Source of the DNA: a virus | Reading direction: 5' to 3' (one strand) | Length of the DNA stretch: 31,970 nt | IMG/VR virus record: IMGVR_UViG_3300034104_003607 | Location: 1-31,970 of that record | In this document: positions 13,301 to 18,686 of the stretch, in pieces | Layout of the letters: each line of letters begins with the position of its first letter | Position numbering within the stretch: position 1 is the stretch's first letter | The notes under the pieces: generated by a model | Told to the model about the DNA's origin: nothing | What the model saw: the letters and a program-made list of their open reading frames with translations, nothing else | Databases searched by the model: none | Made by a program: the position numbers and the translations under genes

Positions 13301-13554
13301 TTCCGGCCATCTCCCTCAAGTTCCTCATCGAACAGTGCGTCGGCGAACTCCTGGGCGGCATCGCTCAAGTGTTCGTAACGCTCCCTCAGTGAAGTTTGCA
13401 GCCACCTCGTCCTTGAGTTGCATTTCTCCTGCAACCGCTCGATCTCCTTCGCCGCCTCCTCGATCCACGACTCCAGCACGAACTCATAGGTGCCGATATC
13501 TTCTGTTCGGTGCTTGAGGAGATCGCGAAGGACTTGGAGCAGCGGTTTCTTCAT
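13297..13554 (-). CDS. small helical / coiled-coil protein
   Basis: 85 residues, charged and helical (WIEEAAKEIERLQEKCN), of a type common in phage accessory regions. No catalytic motif. Weak upstream ribosome site. It is the first gene after a structured non-coding gap at 13555-13736. Confidence 0.65.
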   Translation of the reverse strand: MKKPLLQVLRDLLKHRTEDIGTYEFVLESWIEEAAKEIERLQEKCNSRTRWLQTSLRERYEHLSDAAQEFADALFDEELEGDGRK

Positions 13555-13576
13555 CTATCTCATTTCCTTGATTTCT

Positions 13577-13652
13577 GCGACACGTTGAATCGTCGTGTCG
13601 CCGGGGGCGACAGGCTGCTATGCAGCACTCGGTAACGCCGTGCTTCGCGTTA
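13577..13652. other. cluster of three hairpins in a non-coding gap
   Basis: Three perfect inverted repeats follow each other: GCGACAC/GTGTCGC (13577-13601, 11-nt loop), GCTGC/GCAGC (13614-13626, 3-nt loop) and TAACGC/GCGTTA (13633-13652, 8-nt loop). The gap runs from 13555 to 13736. The last hairpin ends in GCGTTAGGC, which contains GTTAGGC, a match to the GTTRRRY core of integron attC sites, but a full attC is not convincing. Confidence 0.6.
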
Positions 13653-13709
13653 GGCGGCCGGGCGGCGCGGAATCGGCGGGGTGTTATGCGGAACGGGGGG
13701 CGGCTATCG

Positions 13710-13743
13710 AGAACCGCATACTCACTGGTTCTGTGGCTACTTG
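13710..13743. repeat. intergenic hairpin repeat, shortened copy
   Basis: AGAACCGCATACTCACTGGTTCT followed by GTGGCTACTTG; keeps the outer AGAACC/GGTTCT arms and right flank of the repeat family at 13962-14565 but has lost the central stem. It covers the stop of the gene at 13737-13940. Confidence 0.7.
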
Positions 13744-13940
13744 TCGCCAGTCAGCATCTGCCACGCTTCGTAGCACCCGCTTCCCACCGGAGAGCCTTGC
13801 AGCAGGTACGCGGCGTTTTGAATCAACACCCGCAGCCGCGTGACCTCGTCTTCCAAGTCTTCGTTCTCGGATCGCATCCGCCGCTCCTCTGGCGTGCAGT
13901 CGCAGTTCATCGGCTTCTTGTCGCATATCGGGCAAGTCAT
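13737..13940 (-). CDS. small zinc-ribbon / coiled-coil protein
   Basis: 67 residues. CPIC near 3-6 and CDC near 13-15 form a small cysteine cluster, followed by a coiled coil (RRMRSENEDLEDEVTRLRVL). AAAGGAG lies 9 nt upstream. The gene is bounded on both sides by hairpin-repeat copies, its stop lying inside one. Confidence 0.75.
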   Translation of the reverse strand: MTCPICDKKPMNCDCTPEERRMRSENEDLEDEVTRLRVLIQNAAYLLQGSPVGSGCYEAWQMLTGDK

Positions 13941-13961
13941 GTCGTTTCTCCTTTACGCCCC

Positions 13962-14018
13962 AGAACCACGCGATGCAGCGGACTGCGCCGCTGATCGCTG
14001 GCGTTCTGTGGCTACTTG
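13962..14018. repeat. intergenic hairpin repeat, full copy
   Basis: Begins AGAACCACGCGATGCAGCGG and ends GTTCTGTGGCTACTTG. Nested inverted arms AGAAC/GTTCT, GCGAT/ATCGC and CAGCGG/CCGCTG give an extended hairpin. It covers the TAG stop of the DUF551 gene at 14012. Confidence 0.85.
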
Positions 14019-14275
14019 CTCGCTCTCGGCGTCGGCGGGAGCGGCATCCAATGGGTCGGCTCAGTCGGCCCCAGCAACTGCTCGTCGTCGCACACCCACA
14101 TCCCGTTCGCCTGCCGGTCTGCGCACGTTGTTTCATCTGGCTCCAGCAGCGGACAGAAGATCAAAACGTGATCGCCAACGTCGGGCAGCGACTCGTCTAT
14201 CGGAATCCACCGCCGCTCCCACTCAGCCATTGTCGGTTCCAGTTCTTCGATGATTCGTCGTTTCAGCCAGCCCAT
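14012..14275 (-). CDS. DUF551-domain protein, copy 1
   Basis: 87 residues. WIPIDESLPDVGDHVLIF ... THWMPLPPTP is the start and end signature of DUF551, a small domain frequent in phages with unknown biochemical role. ATG 14275 has GGAG six nt upstream; an internal ATG at 14230 has an almost duplicated leader (CCGACAATGG). A second DUF551 gene lies at 14572-14844. Its stop is in a hairpin repeat. Confidence 0.85.
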   Translation of the reverse strand: MGWLKRRIIEELEPTMAEWERRWIPIDESLPDVGDHVLIFCPLLEPDETTCADRQANGMWVCDDEQLLGPTEPTHWMPLPPTPRASK

Positions 14276-14299
14276 TGTCGGCTCCGATTCTACGCTCAC

Positions 14300-14343
14300 A
14301 GAACCACGCGATGCTGCGGACGAGCCGCAGATCGCATCGTTCT
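14300..14343. repeat. intergenic hairpin repeat, full stem copy
   Basis: AGAACCACGCGATGCTGCGG...CCGCAGATCGCATCGTTCT with nested arms CTGCGG/CCGCAG, GCGAT/ATCGC and AGAAC/GTTCT. The right-hand GTGGCTACTTG flank is missing. It begins at the stop of the 14343-14498 gene. Confidence 0.85.
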
Positions 14344-14498
14344 CAATCACAACAGTGCAGTCGAACGAAAGCCTCGGCCAGTGCCAGCCAAGCCCACTTG
14401 CGGAACTGAACAATGATTCGACCGTCAACAACGACAGTCCACCCGCGCCGGCGGTCGCATCCGTAGTCCCTGTCGTAGTGGAGGGCGAATGATTTCAT
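14343..14498 (-). CDS. small hypothetical protein in a hairpin module
   Basis: 51 residues, MKSFALHYDRDYGCDRRRGW at the start and a Trp/Ala-rich C-terminal helix. Ribosome site is weak. Support comes from its fit between two hairpin copies, the downstream copy starting at its stop codon. No family recognised. Confidence 0.5.
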   Translation of the reverse strand: MKSFALHYDRDYGCDRRRGWTVVVDGRIIVQFRKWAWLALAEAFVRLHCCD

Positions 14499-14511
14499 GC
14501 CTGATCCGTTG

Positions 14512-14565
14512 AGAACCACGCGATGCTGCGGACAAGCCGCAGATCGCACCGTTCTGTGGCTACTT
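14512..14565. repeat. intergenic hairpin repeat, full copy
   Basis: Nearly identical to the 13962 copy: nested arms AGAAC/GTTCT, GCGAT/ATCGC, CTGCGG/CCGCAG with loop ACAAG, then GTGGCTACTTG. It follows the second DUF551 gene. Confidence 0.85.
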
Positions 14566-14571
14566 GATGCC

Positions 14572-14844
14572 CTACGGCCCATCTGGGATCGGCATCCAAT
14601 GTGTTGGTTTCATGGTCGTTTCGATGTACCAGCGTTCGCCCAAGTCGGCGTCGCATTCGTGGCACTCGTCGCCCGGATCGCACTTGTAGTAGCGACCGAG
14701 GAAGTACGAGTTCCCAGCGGCGACCGCGACAATATGGCTGAACCCATCCCAGCGGCGCTCTGGGAAGCGATCCGTCACGGGTATCCAGGCGTTCGCCCCA
14801 GAACCAAGCGATGCAACGGACGGCCCTGCTACGTCATGCGTCAT
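14572..14844 (-). CDS. DUF551-domain protein, copy 2
   Basis: 90 residues. WIPVTDRFPERRWD ... PTHWMPIPDGP gives the DUF551 frame; between them CDPGDECHEC could bind metal. GGAGG is 8 nt before ATG 14844. It overlaps the upstream gene by 11 nt and is followed by a hairpin repeat. Sequence divergence from copy 1 argues for separate acquisition rather than recent duplication. Confidence 0.85.
   Translation of the reverse strand: MTHDVAGPSVASLGSGANAWIPVTDRFPERRWDGFSHIVAVAAGNSYFLGRYYKCDPGDECHECDADLGERWYIETTMKPTHWMPIPDGP
14800..14825. repeat. intergenic hairpin repeat, degenerate copy
   Basis: AGAACCAAGCGATGCAACGGAC matches the left arm of the repeat family; the right arm is not clear. It lies just after the stop of the 14834-15196 gene but now inside the coding sequence of DUF551 copy 2. 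Confidence 0.5.
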
Positions 14845-15196
14845 GGTGAGTCCTCCGGTGGCCGTCGTCCATTTTCCACGGCACGCCTGCCTCGCCCATC
14901 GCTGCTTTGACTTGGGCTGAACAGAAAAACCAGCCCGACGCAAAGTCTGGTCGCAGCATCGCCGGGTTCGCTGGAGGCTTCGGAAGCACAACGACAATCG
15001 CGGGTTTTGTTGTCTGGCCGATACGATCATCGTCGCTGGGCCTTCCTGCGGCAGGACGAGGCTGGTCGGCCTCCTGTCGCGCCGCGTCCCCACGCAGCCG
15101 CTCGATCTCGCCTGCGGCCTCGTCAAACAACTCGCCGAGCCTCGCAATGTGCAGGCCGCGCCAGCCGCGAAGTCGCGCCACAATGTCGTCACTCAT
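14834..15196 (-). CDS. phage protein with N-terminal helical motif (MSDDIVARLR type)
   Basis: 120 residues. The N-terminal MSDDIVARLRGW and FDEAAGEIERLRGDA helix are typical of small phage proteins of unknown function; a proline-rich linker leads to VPWKMDDGHR. ATG 15196 is chosen over upstream starts that overlap the preceding gene. No catalytic motif seen. Confidence 0.7.
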   Translation of the reverse strand: MSDDIVARLRGWRGLHIARLGELFDEAAGEIERLRGDAARQEADQPRPAAGRPSDDDRIGQTTKPAIVVVLPKPPANPAMLRPDFASGWFFCSAQVKAAMGEAGVPWKMDDGHRRTHHDA

Positions 15197-15431
15197 GCGA
15201 GCAGCATCCGTCGCAGCCGTGGATATTCTTGTGCCCCATGCCAACGCGATCCAAGTACGCCGCATCGTCTGGGTCTGGATGCCCTACGCCGTGCTGGCAG
15301 ATTCTCTCCATTTTCCCGGCGTCGTCTCGCCAGCGCATCGGCCACGACCTCATATGATGCTCCGAAGGGTTATGAATGCAGCAGAACTCGCCAGCGCATT
15401 TCGCAGCGTCGTGAGTGACGAGGCTTTTCAC
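15189..15431 (-). CDS. conserved phage protein with Cys/His pattern
   Basis: 80 residues from GTG 15431, which follows GGGGGA by 6 nt and lies just after the previous stop. HHMRSWPMRWRDDAGKMERI, CQHGVGHPDPDD and a terminal HGCDGCC form a Cys/His-rich pattern seen in many phage hypothetical proteins; zinc binding is likely. A longer TTG-initiated version from 15461 is possible. Confidence 0.7.
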   Translation of the reverse strand: MKSLVTHDAAKCAGEFCCIHNPSEHHMRSWPMRWRDDAGKMERICQHGVGHPDPDDAAYLDRVGMGHKNIHGCDGCCSHE

Positions 15432-15432
15432 T

Positions 15433-15654
15433 CTATTCCCCCGCATCAGCGGCCGCGTCAATCAGCGCTTTGCCGAGCAGCCTCGCCACTTGCGCCGAAA
15501 CAGTGAAGTCAATGTCCCCAAAATGCGCCTTGCTTGCCGCGTATGGTGCGCGAACCTCGACGCACCCCAAGCCGTCGCAGCCTGGGCCGACCTGAATGCA
15601 CGCCCCGCTCTCGTCGTGGTAAATGCGGCGGACGAGTTCCACGCTGTATGCCAT
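15433..15654 (-). CDS. conserved small phage protein
   Basis: 73 residues. VRRIYHDESGACIQVGPGCD with a downstream CVEVR resembles a small phage family of unknown function. CGGAGA lies 7 nt before ATG 15654, favouring it over an in-frame start at 15681. Confidence 0.7.
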   Translation of the reverse strand: MAYSVELVRRIYHDESGACIQVGPGCDGLGCVEVRAPYAASKAHFGDIDFTVSAQVARLLGKALIDAAADAGE

Positions 15655-15677
15655 AGTTTTCTCCGTATCGCTTGAGG

Positions 15678-15890
15678 TCACTCACTCACCCTTACGCCGC
15701 TGTCTTGAATCATCAGAAGAACCTCATTCGCGAGGCGGCGCTCGTCGTCGTCCGGGTCGCAATGATCCATGATGGATCGGCAGTGGCTTTCGATCTGCCA
15801 CAGCGCAGCGATGGCGTCGTTGCCCTGGAGGGCGGCATCGAACTCGTCGGAATCGTCCGGAAGGGTGAACGAGAGCGTGGCTCGCATCAT
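15678..15890 (-). CDS. conserved small phage protein (MRATLSFTLP type)
   Basis: 70 residues. MRATLSFTLPDDSDEFDAAL is reminiscent of small phage proteins that begin with a beta strand and an acidic helix; the remainder is helical. The start overlaps the previous stop (ATGA); the second Met is an alternative. Function unknown. Confidence 0.7.
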   Translation of the reverse strand: MMRATLSFTLPDDSDEFDAALQGNDAIAALWQIESHCRSIMDHCDPDDDERRLANEVLLMIQDSGVRVSE

Positions 15891-16087
15891 TGCGGGATCT
15901 CCTTGTTCAAGAACTTGACCAACTCGGTTTCGTAAACATCGAACGATTGTTCGAGCATATGGCAGGCAAACAGCAGGCCGGTTGCATCAACGCTTTCTGC
16001 AAACTCGGTGACTCTGCCGAACGCCTGCCGGAGAGACGAGAACTGCTCCTGCATTGCGACGAGGGCTCTCTCTACGCTCTTTTCCAT
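15887..16087 (-). CDS. small helical protein
   Basis: 66 residues, all-helical composition (MEKSVERALVAMQEQFSSLR), no known domain. It overlaps the GNAT gene by 16 nt and couples to the next gene through ATGA. The longer upstream frame is a shadow of the GNAT gene. Confidence 0.65.
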   Translation of the reverse strand: MEKSVERALVAMQEQFSSLRQAFGRVTEFAESVDATGLLFACHMLEQSFDVYETELVKFLNKEIPQ

Positions 16088-16479
16088 TGGTCTCGACTGT
16101 CTTTCTCGAAAAGAGTTGGAAACAGCCCGGCCGACTTCGCGACCATGAGCATTCGCGGGTGAAACACCGCGACAGACCCGAGTTCCGCGACTCCGGCGGC
16201 CTTCAGGCCAGCGGCGGCGAAGGTCGCGACGCCACGGCCACGAAAACCGCCGTGAACAAAGGCTTCGAGCGTGTCCCAGTAGCCGGCCCGCTCCTCTTGC
16301 CAAGGCTCCGAGCGAACCCAGCCGACCATCCGGCCGCCGCTGAACACCAGGGCGATATGGCCACGGTAGACGCCTTCGCGGAGCGACTTCTGAAAGTCGC
16401 TGCCTTCTTTGGTCAACGCTTCGACTGCAGCGAGTTCCTGTCGAGAGCAGTCGTCAAGCGGTTTGACTGTGCATTCCAC
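16072..16479 (-). CDS. GNAT-family N-acetyltransferase
   Basis: 135 residues. FVHGGFRGRGVATFAAAGL is the acetyl-CoA-binding motif A (R-x-R-G-x-A variant) and VSGGRMVGWV-like strand pairing precedes it (LVFSGGRMVGWVR). The substrate cannot be told. Phage GNAT proteins can modify host proteins or hypermodified bases. It overlaps the methyltransferase gene by 26 nt. Confidence 0.75.
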   Translation of the reverse strand: MECTVKPLDDCSRQELAAVEALTKEGSDFQKSLREGVYRGHIALVFSGGRMVGWVRSEPWQEERAGYWDTLEAFVHGGFRGRGVATFAAAGLKAAGVAELGSVAVFHPRMLMVAKSAGLFPTLFEKDSRDQWKRA

Positions 16480-17203
16480 GAGAAGCCTCCATGATTCTCT
16501 GGGCCGCGATCATCCCGTACTCGGGATTGAGTTCAATTCCCGTTGCGTCCCTGTCCATTTGGACTGCTACTGCACAAACCGTGCCAGATCCAGCAAACGG
16601 GTCGAGAACAGAGTCGCCAGGATTGCTCGACACGCCGACGATCCGGCGGACGAGTTCCTCTGGAAGTTGCGTCGGCACGCCCTTGATTCGCTCGCGAAAC
16701 GTGCCGCAGACCCGGCTCACCTGCCAGACATCGCCCATGATTTTTTTGCCGTCGGACGCAGCCCGCCGGTCGCCGTATTTTGCGTACCTCGCTGACGGCA
16801 CGAGGACCGCGTCGCGGTTGAAGGTGAACCGCCGGCTGTCCTTCGTCGCGTAGAAGATCGGCCTGGAGCATCGGCCGAACTTGCTGTGGCAGTAGACGCC
16901 GAACGTCTCGTGCCATGTAATCCTGTTTCGCATCGTCATGCCGGCGCGCCGGATGGCGATGTCGATGTCGGCGCCATGCTCCTGGCCGCTGATGACCCAG
17001 AGCGAGCCGTGCGGCTTGAGTACCCTGCAGCACAGGCCTACCCACTGCTCGCACCAGATGTCGTAGTCACCCCTCCTATCCGCCTTTGCGCCGGCCCCGT
17101 AGTCGATGCCGATGTTGTACGGAGGGTCCGCAATGACGAGGTCGACGCTCTCGCTGGGCATGGCCCTCATCGCGTCAGCGCAGTCGCCGATGATGATGCT
17201 CAT
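16454..17203 (-). CDS. DNA methyltransferase (DPPY ... FAGSGT order, N6-adenine or N4-cytosine)
   Basis: 249 residues. DPPY at 26-29 precedes FAGSGT at about 203-208, the beta-class order, with a target-recognition region between them. Such enzymes methylate exocyclic amino groups in short palindromes. No restriction endonuclease is adjacent, so an orphan anti-restriction role is likely. ATG 17203 overlaps the previous stop (ATGA). Confidence 0.92.
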   Translation of the reverse strand: MSIIIGDCADAMRAMPSESVDLVIADPPYNIGIDYGAGAKADRRGDYDIWCEQWVGLCCRVLKPHGSLWVISGQEHGADIDIAIRRAGMTMRNRITWHETFGVYCHSKFGRCSRPIFYATKDSRRFTFNRDAVLVPSARYAKYGDRRAASDGKKIMGDVWQVSRVCGTFRERIKGVPTQLPEELVRRIVGVSSNPGDSVLDPFAGSGTVCAVAVQMDRDATGIELNPEYGMIAAQRIMEASRGMHSQTA

Positions 17204-17451
17204 GGTTGCAACTCCTTTGCCCGCATCAACAGCCGCACGACCTCGGCGTGAGGCAGGCGCCCCCAGCCGACTGCACGGGCCGCGCTCTTGACCACCGCGT
17301 CGTCGCCACGCCCGTTGGCGTCGGCGACAACAATGAGGTTGCGAACGTGAGCCTCAAGCAGCGATATGCGTTCCTTCAGCGGCTCGATCCGACCATGTAG
17401 CCTCGCGTTGCCGCGTATCGCACCGGTCAGTTCCTTTCGATAGTCCTTCAT
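17200..17451 (-). CDS. small coiled-coil protein
   Basis: 83 residues starting MKDYRKELTGAIRGNARLHG, then a heptad-like segment (IEPLKERISLLEAHVRNLIV). The start at 17451 is chosen because the longer frame reads through a tRNA-like sequence. It couples to the methyltransferase by ATGA. Function unknown. Confidence 0.65.
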   Translation of the reverse strand: MKDYRKELTGAIRGNARLHGRIEPLKERISLLEAHVRNLIVVADANGRGDDAVVKSAARAVGWGRLPHAEVVRLLMRAKELQP

Positions 17452-17454
17452 CAG

Positions 17455-17543
17455 TGCCCCCGGCGGGAGTTGAACCCGCGTCTCGCCTGCAGCGCGTTTT
17501 ATCCGTTGGCAGCGTGCGCACTCTGCGTCCAAACTACGGGGAA
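17455..17543 (-). tRNA. tRNA-like sequence, probably degenerate
   Basis: The minus strand has a perfect T-arm, GCGGG-TTCAACT-CCCGC (complement of 17463-17479), followed by CGGGGGCA as an acceptor 3' half. A 5' partner TTCCCCG (17537-17543) pairs at six of seven positions counting one G-T. Total length of 89 nt would fit a class II tRNA, but I could not fold a convincing D-arm or anticodon arm and no CCA is encoded. It may be a decayed tRNA or an attachment-site fragment matching the 3' end of a host tRNA. Confidence 0.35.
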
Positions 17544-17547
17544 CCCG

Positions 17548-17661
17548 TCAGTCGTCACCGAACCATGTCGTGCTGGGGAGGATCGTGAAGAACACGACGA
17601 CCCCTACGAGACACAGGACAGTTGCGACGTTCAGCCAGATGTTGAGGGCGTCGTGTATCAC
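17548..17661 (-). CDS. 37-residue single-pass membrane protein
   Basis: GTG start at 17661 overlaps the stop of the previous gene (GTGA), with GGGAGGA about 6 nt upstream. The product, starting MIHDALNIWLNVATVLCLVG, has one transmembrane helix (VATVLCLVGVVVFFTIL) and a short acidic tail WFGDD. Tiny one-helix proteins of this kind are common in phages (holin-like or superinfection-exclusion candidates). It is short enough to be missed by length cut-offs. Confidence 0.7.
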   Translation of the reverse strand: MIHDALNIWLNVATVLCLVGVVVFFTILPSTTWFGDD

Positions 17662-17957
17662 GACGCGTCCTCCCGAAGCAGCGAGACGCCGATCTCGCCA
17701 GGAGCAGCCGGCGGAATCGTGTCGGTTGCGACGAACTCGCGGAGGGCCGGCTGACTGCGGTTGCCGGCATCGTCGATGTCGACGAGGGCGACCGAGACGT
17801 TCGAGTCCTGGGCGACCTTGATTTCGCCGAAGTCCGTCGTTTCCTTGGGGAACGAGACCCGGGAAATCTGCTCGCCGTTGACGGCAACCGTCAACTCGCG
17901 GGAGACGACATCAGCATCGACAGCAGGACCGGCAGAAACAGAGTAGACAAGCGCCAT
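17658..17957 (-). CDS. Ig/fibronectin-like beta-sandwich protein
   Basis: 99 residues. Alternating strands with VALVDIDDAGNRSQP and a TIPPAAPGEIGV C-terminal segment resemble Ig-like or FnIII-like modules found on virion surfaces. CAGGAG lies about 9 nt upstream of ATG 17957, within the end of csrA. A decoration or fibre-accessory role is inferred from fold-like features only. Confidence 0.65.
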   Translation of the reverse strand: MALVYSVSAGPAVDADVVSRELTVAVNGEQISRVSFPKETTDFGEIKVAQDSNVSVALVDIDDAGNRSQPALREFVATDTIPPAAPGEIGVSLLREDAS

Positions 17958-17958
17958 G

Positions 17959-18222
17959 CTATTTGGCTCCTGTATTGTTAGACGAACCCACAGAACAGGC
18001 CCGCGACACGCTATCGCAAGGCTTTGTATTGACTTCCGGAGTCGCGCAAGTTCCGCAACGAGACCGAACATCCAGCAACTCCTCCCTGTAGACCCCGACC
18101 CCGTCAGGGGCTTTGATTCCGAGCCTGACGGATCCGTTTCGCTGGACCCTGACGACGCAGACTTCGATGCCGCTCGAAGGGATCAAGACGCTCTGGCCAG
18201 ACTTCCTTGTCACGACGAGCAT
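17959..18222 (-). CDS. csrA: CsrA/RsmA-family RNA-binding regulator with C-terminal extension
   Basis: 87 residues. MLVVTRKSGQSVLIPSSGIE, then RLGIKAPDGVGVYREEL, is the CsrA signature from the first strand through the RLGI-AP core to the R-E-E-L helix. CsrA dimers bind GGA motifs in mRNA leaders to repress or stabilise transcripts. A normal CsrA has about 61 residues; here a Cys/Ser-rich tail of about 30 follows. The leader contains ACAGGAG as its own ribosome site, a possible autoregulation target. An AGGCTACCCGGCGACA motif lies just upstream. Confidence 0.92.
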   Translation of the reverse strand: MLVVTRKSGQSVLIPSSGIEVCVVRVQRNGSVRLGIKAPDGVGVYREELLDVRSRCGTCATPEVNTKPCDSVSRACSVGSSNNTGAK

Positions 18223-18686
18223 GGCTCACTCCTGTGTGTCGCCGGGTAGCCTATCGACGAAATCCATTTCTGGCAAGCCTCCCGGACGGCGTCGCTCTTG
18301 TGCTTGGAGGCACACCAGCGGATATACGCCTCTCCGTTCTCTGTTCTGGATGCCTGTGCAAGTGTCATGCCAGAGCAGATGCCCTCGAAAAAAACGAAGT
18401 CGTCGCTTGGCGCAAGAACGCCCTCGACCGCAGGAACGTGCTGCTGCCAGCCGCAGAACGCGCAGGCGATCAGCCACTGGCTCCGGTAGTCGTCGAGAAT
18501 GTCAAAATAGGTAGCCTGACACTTTGGATTGTGGCAGGTGAAGTGCCCGTCTGACTGCCCGAGAATCGTCTCTGGCTCGTAGAAAACAGGCTGCGCCGGC
18601 GCCGGTGGTGGCTCCTGCTTTTTTGCGCGACGGTGCTTCTTGGACTTCTCTGGCTCCTCCGGCGAGATGTCGAACAGCAGGCTCAT
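18210..18686 (-). CDS. zinc-ribbon-containing phage protein
   Basis: 158 residues. An N-terminal basic and proline-rich linker (KSKKHRRAKKQEPPPAPAQP) is followed by CHNPKC and CAFCGW about 30 residues apart, a split zinc ribbon. Translationally coupled to the helicase gene (ATGA) and overlapping csrA by 13 nt, it is likely part of the replication module. Function unknown. Confidence 0.7.
   Translation of the reverse strand: MSLLFDISPEEPEKSKKHRRAKKQEPPPAPAQPVFYEPETILGQSDGHFTCHNPKCQATYFDILDDYRSQWLIACAFCGWQQHVPAVEGVLAPSDDFVFFEGICSGMTLAQASRTENGEAYIRWCASKHKSDAVREACQKWISSIGYPATHRSEPCSS

Noticed and set aside
13962-14565. Intrinsic terminators at the hairpin repeats
   Set aside because: None is followed by a T-tract on the minus strand; stop codons even lie within the elements.
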